Below are positions 35,801 through 42,375 of a stretch of 64,000 nucleotides of DNA, piece by piece; within the stretch, counting starts at the first letter, position 1; each line of letters begins with the position of its first letter. The stretch lies in assembly GCF_905171765.1 (NCBI RefSeq), contig NC_053390.1, positions 579,850,471-579,914,470 on the forward strand, in the 5' to 3' direction. The notes beneath the pieces were generated by a model that was given only the letters and a program-made list of their open reading frames with translations, did not search any database and was not told the DNA's origin. Position numbers and translations under genes: made by a program. This stretch comes from Bufo bufo. Its lineage: Eukaryota > Chordata > Amphibia > Anura > Bufonidae.

Positions 35801-38354
35801 CACACTATAGGAAAAACCGCCAGCCTCTTTGGTGGCCGGATCACAGGAGTGCGCACAGGCTGGCATTTTTTCTAATAGTGTACAAGCACAATCACTGCTG
35901 GTGGACTGTAGGGTGGTCATAACTCCTGGATACATACAATGTATCATGAGATGAAAAAATTAATCCAGCCAGCAAAGGAAGCAATATGAATAATAACAAT
36001 ACATTAGTAAGTGCCTTGTATTAACTTTCTCTTGTATTAACTTTCTCTACATAAATGCCATATGCTGAAGTGAGACAGCCCCTCTAACCACTTAACAAAA
36101 TCACAGCATTAGCACAACTTCAGCAGGATATATCACTGTTAGAAATTGAGGCTAGAATAAACGTGGTGAAATCTGGTTTTACTTTCACTTTCAGGTGCAT
36201 TCACTGCCATCCCGATTTCTAACAGCAATATCTTTGATGTAGTGGTATTGTTTAAAAACTTGGAATGTCAGCTTTCAAACAAGACAAATACTATATCTCT
36301 AGCTGCTACCTATCCAGAGAAAAGAGCCGCTAAAGCAGCCGACCCAATCCCCTTCACTCTGGAGGAGGACTGGGGGCATTTGGGGAGCTGACAGCCTGCA
36401 GGAGGAAAGAAACAAATAAAAATATATAGAAATTTGGCATTATCATCTTTGTACTGATTGTACTGATGCAAATATTAAAGTTATGTTATTAATACCACAC
36501 AGTGAACGCCATAAATAAATGCCACAGTTTTCAAAAAAGATGCTGCAGATTTGCTATATTATTGTCAATACAACTATTTACTAAAACAGACAGGAGTGGT
36601 GGGAGGTCCTCTTTAACCTATTTTTTAATTACACTTACATATCTGAAATAAGGATAAACACAAAAATGGAAGAAAATATCTATCAAATAGTGTTTGTAGG
36701 TGTTCCTCTCCTGCATCTTGAAGAGGCCTTACACTCCCCTATAGATGCTTATACAGTATGGCTGCTACTAGGTCCATGATACAACATGTCTCACACCAGA
36801 AAGTTTGTCCTGTGCAGTTTTCTGCCAACTTAGGCCGGTCCATACTACATTCCATTCAAAAATGGCAGTTGTGAATCACAGATCACGTCACTTTACTAAA
36901 AATTTTAATTAAGCAATTTCAACATCTAGATTAAACATTTTAAAGCTATATTATCACTGGTATCCAATAGGAAGGTTATCACTGTAACATGTATCATGTG
37001 ATATCTGTAGATTTAGGACAACTACAGGAGTCCCGTAATCATATTTTACATTAAACAACCATTATCAAGGTCTACACTAGATAAATAGACAAGGCATCAT
37101 GGATTGACTAAGGCTACTTTCCCACTGGCGTTTTTTCTGGATCCGACAGGGTCCAGCAAAAATGCTTCCGTTACTGATAATACAACCGTCTGCATCCGTT
37201 ATGAACGGATCCAGTTGTATTATCTGTAACATAGCCAAGACGGATCAGTCATTAACTCAATTGAAAGTCAATGGGGGACGGATCCGTTTTCTATTGTGGC
37301 TGATTGTGGCAGAGGAAACGGATCCGTCCCCATTGACTTGCATCCGTCTTGCTCCGCATCCCAGGAAGGAAAGCAAAATACATGTTGTGGTTTGCTCTCC
37401 GGTCTGGGAATGCAACTAAGGCTACTTTCACACTAGCGTTCGGGTGTCCGCTTGTGAGCTCCGTCTGAAGGGGCTCACAACCGGCCCCAAACGCATCCGT
37501 ACTGCCCGAATGCATTCTGAGTGGACGCGGATCCGCTCAGAATGCATCAGTCTGGCAGCTTTCAGCCTCGGCTCCGCTCAGCAAGCGGACACCTGAACGC
37601 TGCTTGCAGCGTTCGGGTGTCCGCCTGGCCGTGCGGAGGCAAGCGGATCCGTCCAGACTTACAATGTAAGTCAATGGGGACGGATCCGTTTGAAGATGAC
37701 ACAATATGGCTCAATCTTCAAACGGATCCGTCCCCTATTGACTTTCAATGTAAAGTCTGGACGGATCCGTCTGAAGCTACTTTTACACTTACAAATTTTT
37801 CTACAATATAATGCAGACTGATCCGTTCTGAACGGATCCCAAGTCTGCATTATATGAGCGGATCCGTCTGAGCAGACACCAGACGGACCCGCTCTGAACG
37901 GTAGTGTGAAAGTAGCCTAAACGGAACGGAATGCATTTTGGAGCATTCCGTTCTGTTCAGTTCAGTTTTGTCCCCGTTGACAATGAATAGGGACAAAACT
38001 GAAGCGTTTTTTTCCGGTATTGAGCCCTTATGACAGAACTCAATACCAGAAAACGTAAACGCTAGTGTGAAAGTAGCCTTACTAATAATATGCTGAAATG
38101 AATTTATATTTGTTTCTCTGAAACTTTTCTGCTGCTGTTATAGTCTGTCAAAAATGGTTTGTATGTAGAATGAGACATACACTTCGGGAAATGCCTGACA
38201 GCCAAAGTAAATTAAAAGGTAAAGCAATGGATAGAAAGAAAAATAGATAAACAACATACTTTATTTCAGGTGGAAGTGTAAAGGTCTTGCTGTATGTCCA
38301 CTCGTCCTGGGCAATCCACTTATAAATGACATCATTAAATCCAATGTAAGGATC
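6534..38354 (-). CDS. Beta-mannosidase gene, exons 2-9
   Basis: MANBA encodes lysosomal beta-mannosidase (glycoside hydrolase family 2), which removes terminal beta-linked mannose from N-glycan breakdown products. Eight exons read right to left: 38260-38354, 32146-32251, 29860-30027, 29465-29588, 16874-17049, 15297-15407, 12376-12527 and 6534-6651. All have AG acceptors and GT donors, and the junction phases chain without a break (0, 2, 0, 0, 1, 0, 0, 2, 0). The product aligns by eye with mammalian MANBA from the N-terminal sugar-binding domain to the start of the TIM barrel. The signal peptide (exon 1) and the catalytic Glu residues (SGNNENE and SEYG regions) would lie outside these exons. 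The introns here total about 31 kb and are almost wholly transposon-derived. Confidence 0.95.
6652..6902. other. Intron sequence, nothing recognised
   Basis: Short intronic stretch between exon 9 and the Tc1 element. No repeat or gene is recognisable. Confidence 0.4.
7280..8618 (+). pseudogene. Tc1 element 1 transposase, broken
   Basis: The transposase starts at [20 protein letters not shown] (about 7280) and is damaged by many stops up to 7793. After the PLE-like insertion it continues from 8174 ([20 protein letters not shown]) and stays open to about 8618. Visible in the second half: [11 protein letters not shown] with the second catalytic Asp, and DLNPIEHLW with the catalytic Glu of the DDE triad. 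The DDE nuclease excises and inserts Tc1 elements at TA. The first catalytic Asp region (FDSDGV) is recognisable near 7750. The frame is lost at the C-terminus to the fold-back MITE at 8622. Not functional. Confidence 0.85.
7811..8173 (+). mobile_element. Short PLE-like unit with inverted arms, 17-bp TSD
   Basis: TACAAAGACAACTGTGT occurs on both sides (7794-7810 and 8174-8190) while the Tc1 frame needs it once, so it is a target duplication. The left 7811-7927 is nearly the exact reverse complement of 7928-8042. The right arm then runs about 130 bp further. The 3' side (AATAAAGCTGTTTACT, then a GGGT..GCCGCTATTTGTCT pattern) resembles the 3' end of PLE1. This is the same divergent two-copy design in miniature, without coding capacity. 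I see no complete hammerhead core in it. Confidence 0.65.
8622..9587. mobile_element. Fold-back Harbinger-type MITE (966 bp)
   Basis: The ends are GGCTGGTTTCACACGGGCG and the imperfect reverse complement ending CCGTGTGAAAGGGGCC. It is flanked by CTA (8619-8621) and TTA (9588-9590), consistent with a mutated TWA duplication. Most of the element is one large inverted repeat with the centre near 9035: for example the GGGCTGGAGGGGTTAA block at about 8881 returns inverted at about 9220. No coding capacity. Confidence 0.8.
9858..10400 (+). mobile_element. Solo LTR of a Ty3/gypsy element, TSD GGTGC
   Basis: This 543-bp segment starts GGTCACGG (TGTCACGG in relatives) and ends CGTGACA. It is bounded by GGTGC at 9853-9857 and 10401-10405, a 5-bp target duplication inside the Tc1 right inverted repeat. 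Its 3' half (GGTGACCTGTTTCTTCCCTA etc.) matches the LTRs at 13844-14919 and 56330-57432. No internal region remains, so it is a recombined solo LTR. Confidence 0.85.
10431..10661. other. AT-rich intron, nothing recognised
   Basis: Intronic T-rich DNA resembling decayed MITE filler. No gene or clear repeat ends. Confidence 0.3.
10662..11086. mobile_element. T2/Kolobok-type MITE
   Basis: Starts TTAAAGGGGTTGTACAGTGG and ends with the inverted counterpart reading TTAAAGCAGTTGTGTGCTG, each end including TTAA (10662-10665, 11083-11086). The subterminal ATTGATAACCTATCC / ATTGATGACCTATC blocks are also inverted. TTAA plus AAGGG termini is the T2/Kolobok signature known from frogs. No coding capacity. 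Confidence 0.75.
11087..12375. other. Intron with decayed repeats and one 225-bp insertion
   Basis: No exon is visible. 11120-11500 looks like decayed non-coding repeat. A 23-bp direct repeat, GACAAAAACACAGAAATATA plus GTG, lies at 11663-11685 and 11911-11933 and brackets 11686-11910. The remainder to the exon 8 donor shows nothing recognisable. Confidence 0.4.
11686..11910. mobile_element. 225-bp insertion with 23-bp flanking duplication
   Basis: The flanks are identical over 23 bp, typical in length for a target-primed retroelement duplication. The insert is GC-richer than its surroundings and has no inverted termini, poly-A tail or coding sense that I can see. A SINE or short PLE copy is possible; I cannot classify it. 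Confidence 0.45.
12376..12527 (-). CDS. MANBA exon 8
   Basis: 152 bp, acceptor after TTTCAATACAG, donor GTAAGG. Encodes [20 protein letters not shown] then [20 protein letters not shown] and [10 protein letters not shown] plus two bases of a Lys codon. This is the conserved link from the second Ig-like domain into the catalytic barrel, with the GSNWIPAD motif fully kept. Confidence 0.95.
12528..12814. other. Intron, nothing recognised
   Basis: Intronic DNA between exon 8 and a hAT-type MITE. No feature recognised. Confidence 0.3.
12990..13320. repeat. Degenerate minisatellite (CAGACCCCAAATT-like)
   Basis: Variants of CAGACCCCAAATTAATA recur about every 30-45 bp across this span, with insertions and substitutions between copies. 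It lies wholly inside the hAT-type MITE. Confidence 0.6.
13361..13397. repeat. (AAT)n microsatellite
   Basis: About twelve near-perfect AAT units, inside the hAT-type MITE. Confidence 0.95.
13844..14919 (+). mobile_element. Solo LTR of a Ty3/gypsy element, TSD GTTTC
   Basis: A 1076-bp segment begins TGTCACGG and ends CCGTGACA, with GTTTC at 13839-13843 and 14920-14924 as the 5-bp target duplication. The 3' part (AGGAGGTGACCTGCTCCCTA) is shared with the LTRs at 9858 and 56330. It contains TATATAACC near 14323 as a possible LTR promoter. No internal coding region is left. Short open frames inside are chance. Confidence 0.88.
14925..15296. other. Intron, nothing recognised
   Basis: AT-rich intronic sequence downstream of the exon 7 donor; no repeat boundaries seen. 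Confidence 0.35.
15297..15407 (-). CDS. MANBA exon 7
   Basis: 111 bp, phase 0 to 0, acceptor after TTTCTTTCAG, donor GTTTGT. Encodes [20 protein letters not shown] then [17 protein letters not shown]. The WWPNGYG core is the conserved GH2 Ig-like domain motif. Confidence 0.95.
15408..15818. other. Intron with short GATA-type repeat
   Basis: Contains a run of ATAGAT units at about 15513-15545 and otherwise AT-rich unique DNA. No gene seen. Confidence 0.4.
15819..16759 (+). mobile_element. Tc1/mariner element 2 (internally deleted)
   Basis: Terminal inverted repeats CAGTGCTGCCCATAATTATT / the inverse ending GGGCAGCACTG lie between TA dinucleotides (15817-15818, 16760-16761). The subterminal CATACCCCAGGCAAATTTTA is also repeated inverted. 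The 5' part of the transposase gene is missing, so this is a deleted copy. It sits in the MANBA intron between exons 6 and 7. Confidence 0.92.
15912..16540 (+). pseudogene. Tc1 element 2 transposase, N-terminal deletion and one frameshift
   Basis: The DDE domain of a Tc1 transposase. In the first frame: [11 protein letters not shown] with catalytic Asp (residue 22 of the open frame) and [12 protein letters not shown] with catalytic Asp (residue 113). A single frameshift at about 16277 moves to the frame with [15 protein letters not shown], whose Glu lies 34 residues after the second Asp, the Tc1 spacing. The frame ends naturally at KGFSIDY. The paired-like DNA-binding N-terminus is absent. 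Otherwise little decayed, suggesting a fairly young copy. Confidence 0.88.
16874..17049 (-). CDS. MANBA exon 6
   Basis: 176 bp, acceptor after CTATTCAG, donor GTAATT. With one base from exon 5 it encodes [40 protein letters not shown] and a tail ending VKINK. It corresponds to the variable beta-sandwich domain of mammalian MANBA. The NTTS sequon could carry an N-glycan. Confidence 0.92.
17050..17580. other. Intron, nothing recognised
   Basis: Unique-looking intronic DNA with no exon, repeat ends or RNA gene that I can see. Confidence 0.35.
17581..17724. mobile_element. Harbinger-type MITE fragment
   Basis: Starts GGCTACTTTCACACTAGC like the complete MITEs at 34917 and 37420, then breaks off where piggyBac-type sequence begins. 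Confidence 0.6.
17725..19052. mobile_element. piggyBac-type TTAA repeat, fragment
   Basis: Non-coding, T-rich sequence of the family found complete at 19903-22346, entering in the middle (GAAAATGGAGATGAAATTTC) and running to GGGGTTAAAAG. It includes two diverged copies of the roughly 360-bp internal tandem unit and the GC-rich CATCGGG..CCGATGCC hairpin end. Confidence 0.65.
19053..19471. other. Unique intron
   Basis: No repeat ends or exon recognised. The only local structure is a weak inverted match between TGACATGTCCACGG (about 19328) and GCATGGACATGGTC (about 19371). Confidence 0.35.
19903..22346. mobile_element. piggyBac-type MITE nested at a TTAA
   Basis: Begins TTAGCCCTTTAAGGACTC (first TTAA decayed) and ends CCCTAAGGGGTTAA. 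The uninterrupted form of the same host sequence occurs inverted at about 53515-53550, where ..CCCACTTTTTAAGGACCAGT reads through. Inside is a diverged tandem of a roughly 355-bp unit (GATACCCAATATGTATAC at about 21028, 21381 and 21730) and a terminal hairpin with GTACCGGTACG. No coding capacity. Confidence 0.75.
24044..25244. mobile_element. hAT-type non-autonomous element, TSD CCATACGC
   Basis: Ends CAGGGTTCGACAAAT and, inverted, CAGGGCTTGACAAAT. The 8-bp CCATACGC stands directly outside both ends (24036-24043, 25245-25252), the hAT hallmark. It carries a long palindrome at about 24500-24664 and no transposase. Open frames inside are chance. Confidence 0.9.
24500..24664. repeat. Long palindrome inside the hAT element
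   Basis: GTGCAGGAGCGCACGGCGTC at the left returns inverted at the right end, with a stem of about 75 bp and few mismatches around a short centre near 24582. Confidence 0.85.
25686..26755 (-). mobile_element. Tc1/mariner element 3 (5'-truncated)
   Basis: The 3' inverted repeat CACTGCTCAAAAAAATAAAG follows TA at 25684-25685. The transposase runs on the minus strand. Homology to Tc1 element 4 stops at about 26754, so the 5' end with its inverted repeat is lost. It is inserted in the 5' leader of the piggyBac element. Confidence 0.9.
25945..26688 (-). pseudogene. Tc1 element 3 transposase, N-terminally truncated
   Basis: An open frame of 247 codons that starts inside the family protein at [12 protein letters not shown]; a stop just upstream (in ..TARAL then NDLQQATN) and truncation at 26755 remove the first domains. 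It holds the entire catalytic domain: FTDESRF (Asp 58), [12 protein letters not shown] (Asp 149) and [11 protein letters not shown] (Glu 184), with 34 residues between the last two as in Tc1. It ends naturally at [10 protein letters not shown]. Tc1 element 4 is the same family, in the opposite orientation. The intact catalytic part suggests a young copy. Confidence 0.88.
26756..27300. other. piggyBac leader with TG and TA microsatellite
   Basis: Contains (TG)n at 26811-26830, (TA)n at about 26831-26864 and (CA)n to 26886, then AT-rich sequence that belongs to the piggyBac 5' non-coding region. No gene seen; IYIYIY-type frames are microsatellite artefacts. Confidence 0.6.
27304..27771. mobile_element. 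Harbinger-type MITE X
   Basis: Starts GGCCTCTTTCACACAAGC, ends GGAAAGGGGCC, flanked by TAA at 27301-27303 and 27772-27774. The interior is the CATTGCACCCGCGC/GCGGATGC type also seen at 8622-9587. It directly abuts MITE Y. Confidence 0.75.
27775..28093. mobile_element. Harbinger-type MITE Y
   Basis: Perfect ends GGGCTCATGCACAC / GTGTGCATGAGCCC, flanked by TAA at 27772-27774 and 28094-28096. It shares its left TAA with the right TAA of MITE X. Confidence 0.85.
28430..28860 (-). pseudogene. L1/Tx1-type LINE reverse transcriptase relic
   Basis: On the minus strand three frames together resemble the L1 RT palm: [15 protein letters not shown] (like FPLTNGTRQGCPLSP), then [20 protein letters not shown] (like LSPLLFDLALEPLAIAI), then [10 protein letters not shown] in the place of the catalytic LYADDVLL, and a trailing [17 protein letters not shown] (like I..YG.ISGFKINWTKS). 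The catalytic Asp pair is lost (VGD for ADD). No ends visible. Very old and heavily decayed. It resembles none of the MANBA exons, although it lies between exons 5 and 6. Confidence 0.55.
28890..29248. mobile_element. Harbinger-type MITE
   Basis: Ends GGTCTTGTTCACACGAACG and inverted counterpart CGTGTGAGCAAGCCC, flanked by TAA at 28887-28889 and 29249-29251. Palindromic GCGGACC/GGTCCGC-type interior, no coding capacity. Confidence 0.8.
29465..29588 (-). CDS. MANBA exon 5
   Basis: 124 bp, acceptor after TTACTGCAG, donor GTAAGT. Encodes [20 protein letters not shown] then [20 protein letters not shown] and F plus one base. The SWDWGP..PTQGIWK block is the most conserved part of the GH2 sugar-binding domain and includes residues near the active-site pocket in family structures. 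Confidence 0.96.
29860..30027 (-). CDS. MANBA exon 4
   Basis: 168 bp, phase 0 to 0, acceptor after CACTTACAG, donor GTGAAC. Encodes [40 protein letters not shown] and [16 protein letters not shown]. The PPDCPP and CHVNF(I/V)RK motifs match mammalian MANBA, and the 56-residue length fits the family. Confidence 0.96.
30479..31118. mobile_element. MITE with roughly 55-bp terminal inverted repeats
   Basis: GCAACCATCTCTTATATAAT.. at the left matches, inverted, ..AGAATGAGAGATGGTTGT at the right over about 55 bp with some mismatches (CTAATGTGCAGCAATTTCTC vs GAGATTGCCACACATTAG). Within it, 30859-31068 has its own ends GGCCCAGATTTACT / AGTAAATCTGGCCC-like, suggesting a nested second element. Confidence 0.6.
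31380..31789. mobile_element. T2/Kolobok-type MITE, right end decayed
   Basis: Starts TTAAAGGGGTTGTCCCACGA. The right end GTCATGGGACAACCC is the inverse of the start, but the closing CTTTAA is lost. No coding capacity. Confidence 0.65.
32146..32251 (-). CDS. MANBA exon 3
   Basis: 106 bp, acceptor after TTTTCTTATAG, donor GTGAGT. One base completes a Lys from exon 2; then [20 protein letters not shown] and [21 protein letters not shown] is identical to mammalian MANBA and joins TVDIT of exon 4 in frame. The shorter reading in other frames over this region is a shadow. Confidence 0.93.
32770..33225. mobile_element. T2/Kolobok-type MITE with long inverted repeats
   Basis: TTAAAAGGGTTTGTGTCACT at 32770 and the inverse TTTAAAGGGGCTGTGTCATT at the right. 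The following ACTTACTAATGTATTGTGAT blocks and most of each half are inverted copies around a centre near 33000. Sister copy at 35610-36086. Confidence 0.8.
33260..34027. mobile_element. Harbinger-type MITE (768 bp)
   Basis: Starts GGCCTCTTTCACACTTGCGT, ends GCAAGTGTGAAAGAGCCC, flanked by TAA at 33257-33259 and 34028-34030. Each half carries GTAAGTATACTGCTCCCCCG in opposite orientation around a GATCACATGATCC-type centre near 33540. No coding capacity. Confidence 0.85.
34031..34913. other. Intron with a MITE end fragment
   Basis: 34065-34140 begins GGCTACTTTCACATATTTCT, like a Harbinger-type MITE end, then a CACCGATCAGCT segment common in T2 elements. The remainder shows nothing recognised. 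Confidence 0.4.
34917..35409. mobile_element. Harbinger-type MITE (493 bp)
   Basis: Ends GGCTACTTTCACACTAGCG and its perfect inverse, flanked by TTA at 34914-34916 and 35410-35412. The interior repeats the palindrome CGGATCCG many times. Sister copies at 37112-38078 and 37420-37917. Confidence 0.88.
35610..36086. mobile_element. T2/Kolobok-type MITE
   Basis: Starts TTAAAGGGGTTGTCTCACTT and ends TGAAGTGAGACAGCCCCTCT followed by AA (closing TTAA decayed to CTAA). Same family as 32770-33225, with inverted halves. Confidence 0.75.
36087..37111. other. Intron, nothing recognised
   Basis: About 1 kb between MITEs without exon, repeat end or RNA gene that I can identify. Confidence 0.35.
37112..38078. 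mobile_element. Harbinger-type MITE P, split by MITE Q
   Basis: Left end GGCTACTTTCCCACTGGCG and right end CGCTAGTGTGAAAGTAGCC after the nested copy, flanked by TAA (37109-37111) and TTA (38079-38081). The flanks differ by one base. It is interrupted at TAA 37417-37419 by MITE Q of the same family. Confidence 0.7.
37420..37917. mobile_element. Harbinger-type MITE Q, nested in P
   Basis: Perfect ends GGCTACTTTCACACTAGCG / inverse, flanked by TAA at 37417-37419 and 37918-37920. Interior rich in CGGATCCG palindromes, very close to 34917-35409. Confidence 0.85.
38260..38354 (-). CDS. MANBA exon 2
   Basis: 95 bp, acceptor after TTGTGTAG, donor GTATGT. Encodes [20 protein letters not shown] and [11 protein letters not shown] plus two bases of Lys. 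FND..Y.W and WTYSK.F match the mammalian protein. Exon 1 with the signal peptide is not recognisable to the right, within 25 kb. Confidence 0.93.
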
Positions 38355-38417
38355 CTACACAAACCAAAAAAAGAACAAAGAACAAAATATTACAAACATT
38401 TAGTTGACTGAGTTTTA

Positions 38418-38801
38418 GTCACAAGAAGGGAGTATGTTTTTGCTGCGGCAAAAGGGGACATTTTGTTAATATTTGTCCTTACGTTCAGCGTCAAGGTGAA
38501 AACAACGTTTAACCCCCATCTTACTCTTGGTGGTGTGGGTGGGGAGTCAGAGAACTTACTGTTGTCATTTAATGCTAGTACCCGATTTCTCCTGTCTGCC
38601 GAGGTGGCGCTAGAGTCCAAAACTGTGGGAATTGAGGTATTTATTCACAGTGGTTCAGCGGTTAACCTAGTTGATGGTCAGTTCGTCCGTTTGCATGGGT
38701 TAACAAGTGCATTAGAAAAAAATATTTTGGTGTTTGCAATGGACTCCGCACAACTTACTCAGAAATGTCTGTCACAGATGGTGCAGGACAGGAGTGAGTG
38801 A
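38418..38801 (+). pseudogene. Ty3/gypsy gag zinc knuckle and protease, left part of a split element
   Basis: Begins with a CCHC-like knuckle (CGKRGHFVNICP, about 38450), a frame change, then the aspartic protease: EVFIHSGSAVNLVDGQFV (active site DSG changed to HSG) and NILVFAMDSAQLTQKCLSQM to VQDRSE. The next residues of the family (RVGDFHQESISCF) are found 15.2 kb away at 53967. The gag upstream is missing. It lies only 63 bp from MANBA exon 2. Confidence 0.82.
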
Positions 38802-38805
38802 TTAA

Positions 38806-39671
38806 CCTGTTGGGGACAAAGATGATGTGCCGGTACTTAAGGACACAGGGCGTACAGGTACGCCCTGAGTATCTCCGATCACCGCCGCATGGCGGGCGGT
38901 GATCGGAACAGAGTGCCTGCTGAAATCATTCAATAGGCACTCTGCGACAATGCCAAGGGAGGTCCTGTGACACCCCTGTATCGGCAATCACTGCAAACCG
39001 CAGGTCAATTCAGACCTGCGGTTTGCAGCATTTACGGGTCATTCCGGCAGGGATCGGCGCTGCCATCGGGTCCCCGTGCTGCTGTAATGGGAACCCGATG
39101 ACATGGAAGGCAGTACGATGCCTTCCTTAGGCATCGGGGCTGCCTTCCGGTGAAGAGCCTGTGAGATCCAGCCCCCTGGATCTCACAGGCAGGAAGCTGT
39201 ATGAGTAATACACACTGTATTACTCATACAGCCAATGCATTCCAATACAGAAGTATTGGAATGCATTGTAAAGGGCAACAGACCCCCAAAAGTTGAAGTC
39301 CCAAAGTGGGACAAAAAATAGAGAAATAAAAAGTTGAAAAAAAAGTTTTCCCCCCCAAAAATAAAAAGTTTAAAGTTAAAAAAAAAAAAAAACAACGTAA
39401 ATTTTCCCTAAATAAAAGTAAAAAAAAAAAAAATAGGGAAAAAAAGAAAAGTAGACATATTAGGTATCGCCGCATCCGTATCGACCGGCTCTATAAACAT
39501 ATCACATGACCAAACCCCTCAGATGAACACCGTAAAAAATAAATAAAAAAAACTGTGCTAAATAAACCATTTTTTTTGTCACCTTACATCACTAAAAGTA
39601 CAACAGTAAGCGATCAAAAAGGCGTATGCCCACCAAAATAGTACCAATCTAACCGTCACCAAAAAATTAGC
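38806..39671. mobile_element. piggyBac-type repeat, left end portion
   Basis: Hairpin-rich terminus (GTGCCGGTAC, GTACAGGTACG, GGCGGTGATCGGAAC) followed by the T/A-rich non-coding body seen elsewhere (TCATACAGCCAATGCATTCC). It stops at 39671 where L1-type sequence begins. Confidence 0.7.
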
Positions 39672-40985
39672 CCGTACCGGGGGGCGGAGCCTGGACGCCG
39701 ATGTGGATGGCTGCGTGAAGACCCAGCTCCTCCGCACGTGAGCACCTCAGCCCTCATTTAGCAGCTGTGACCTATTCAAGATGGGTAAATTCAATAAAGA
39801 AAGGGGGACAGAATCATCAGACACCCCGAGGAAGCAGAGAAGTCAGCAAGACATGCAGAGTTTCTTCAAAACAAAGCACAGCCGCTGAGAGTAGGAGCCA
39901 AGATGGCGGAGGCGCGCGCTGTTGAAGAGGAGGAATCAGAAGTTGAAAGCATGTAACGAGAAGAGGAGGAACCTTGCGAAGGCTCGCCGGTATCAAAATA
40001 TTTCCTGACTAAAGGTACTGGGCAATAAGGTCGATACTTACAGAATTATCGGACATTAAAACCAAGCTTTTACATATTGGGCATCGGGTAGAAGCCCTAG
40101 AGTCCGTGTCCCAAGAAATCATAACGCACTCTGCAGGCATGAAAGAGCTCATGGAGGTCCACACAGCAGAGCTAAATAGAGCAATGTTAATGCTGGAGGA
40201 CCAAGAGAACTGTAGCAGGAGGTGTAATATACGCATAAAGGGGCTGCCAGAGTCCTGGGCAGCGGAATCGCTCAGAAAAGTGGGTTCAGAAATTTTTGCT
40301 GATCTCCTGGGCCAAGAAAATGCAGCGCAGATAATAATAGAAAGCTGCAACCAGTACCCAAACCATCCAAGAGAGCGAGGGATGTCATCTGTGGCCTCTT
40401 GTGCTTTGTAGACACTGCCCTGTTCAATTTGTGATAAAATTGATGTTTTTCTACAACTCGTGAAGGGCTCTTGATAATAGGCCTCTCCCCCCCCCCTTGT
40501 TCTTATTTTGTTTTAAATTTTTCTATTTTCTCTATTTGCCTTACCTCCTTCCCTCCCTGACCCCCCCTTCTCCCCGTTCTCCCTATTACACGCCACTACT
40601 TTCTTTTTATTCTGCAATTGTTAGAATAATAGCGTAATAAGGTCATTATAAACCACCACCATGTGGTTTGGTGGGGGGTGCTCAGGGTGGGCGCCTAGGT
40701 AATATATTATTGATAACCCTCTCACCCGACCCCACAAACGGACCCCCTTCCTGGTAATTCTGGACCTTTGATTCTTAGAGGTTGGTACCGTTTTCAGGTT
40801 CAATTTTTATTTGTTCTAGCTTTTCATTTCAGGGGGTTTATTCCCAGTAGGGTGGACTCGCCTGACGGGATAACTTGGTTAATCTGTCGAAATAACCTTA
40901 ACTTCCTCATAGAGGAACATTTTAACCGACCCAGTTTGTGTTCATCTACTGTACTTCTCATTGCCAAATACCGCATTTCTGATTG
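39672..40985 (+). mobile_element. L1/Tx1-type LINE, 5' end plus 3' region
   Basis: Starts with the GC-rich leader GGGGCGGAGCCTGGACGCCG. It contains ORF1 remnants and then jumps, near 40415, to a pyrimidine-rich non-coding region; most of ORF2 is missing. The exact 3' end is not clear because the hAT begins at about 40989. Confidence 0.65.
39780..40411 (+). pseudogene. L1-type ORF1 protein, truncated
   Basis: Starts MGKFNKERGTESSDTPRKQR at 39780, a typical basic N-terminus, with an early stop near 39885. The coiled coil follows (ELSDIKTKLLHIGHRVEALE, then SVSQEIITHSAGMKELME) and the RNA-binding start LEDQENCSRRCNIRIKGLPE, a hallmark of L1/Tx1 ORF1p, which binds its own RNA as a trimer. It ends at about 40411, so the RRM is incomplete. 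Confidence 0.75.
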
Positions 40986-42178
40986 CTGACCACTAGGGTT
41001 GAGCGAACCCGAACTGTAAAGTTCGGGTACGTACCGAACTTTATGATTTTTGGACCCCGGACCCGAACATTTCAGTAAAAGTTCGGGTTCGGAGCCAATC
41101 AACAAGCGGTTAACTGTCTGACCTTAGAAGCCATCACAGCCATGCCTACTAATGGCATGGCTGTGATTGGCCAGTGTAGCATGTGACCCAGCCTCTATAT
41201 AAGCTGGAGTCACGTAGCGCTGCACGTCACTCTGCTGTGCTTAGTGTAGGGAGAGGATGTGGCTGGTGATTTCAGGGAGAGAATAGGAGAGACTCTGTTC
41301 AAAATCTACATACATTGTGTTTTGTGGGTGCAGGGCACAATTTTTTTTATCCTGCCCTGAGCCCAGTGACCGGAAAAAAATAACTTTAATAAGTAAGTTA
41401 GGAGGGCGGCGGCGGCCATTTTATGCAAGCTCAGTGCACCATCATTGCATCTGAGCTTTTGGGATATTGAAAATGCCTTTTTTTTTTGGCAATATACAAC
41501 ATCTGGATTAGTCAGTGTGCAATTTAAGCTAGAAATACGCCAATCATTTTCAGAAGTTTTAAAAACACACTTTTTTGCAAAAAAACACTATTTTCCTGAT
41601 CTGCAAGTGTTAAATTCAAATGGATTGGAAATGACAACCACCAGCGGCTCAACCTCTCACCTTAGATGGATAAGGTGCTCACCTAAAAAAGGCCCACCCT
41701 CAGGCCCAAAGAAGAGTGAACAAAAATGGCTGTATTTCAAATCTCTGAATCTAACCCAAATGTATTAAGGGTGTATCTTACAATGACATATGCAGCAAAG
41801 GCTGCCAAATAAACTTTTTTTGCCCAAACGGGTGTTTGTTTAATAACTTAATATGGCAGCAGTATATAACCCAGGAATTTCAAACGTGCTTATGCTGCAA
41901 GGCCTGAAAATTGTGTTTTTTGGCAAAAAAGTGTGTTTTTAAAACCCCAGAAAATGATGGGTGTATTTCTAGCTTAAATTGCACACTGACTAATCCAGAT
42001 GTTGTATATTGCCCAAAAAGTGTTTTTTTGGTAACATAATATGAAAGCTGTATATATTAAACTTGAATTTAACACTTTATATAGATGTATAGGGGCACAC
42101 TCAAATGGGAGTACTAAATCCACCAAGTGGATGTAATTTATTAAAACCCACACAAATGAATAAAATACTATAAAATGG

Positions 42179-42180
<2 letters not shown>

Positions 42181-42251
<71 letters not shown>
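42181..42251. repeat. (TA)n microsatellite in PLE2 left arm
   Basis: About 33 uninterrupted AT units. The same place in the right arm (about 43938-43953) has only about eight, so expansion happened after the arms arose. Confidence 0.95.
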
Positions 42252-42253
<2 letters not shown>

Positions 42254-42375
42254 TATGCACCCAACAGACAAAACCACTATATAACAAATACTGGCTATAT
42301 TCTCCCTCTCTTTGGCCAGTATGAAACTGCTCCTAAAATAGTCTAGCATAGACAAATGTCAGCCAGATGGTATAT

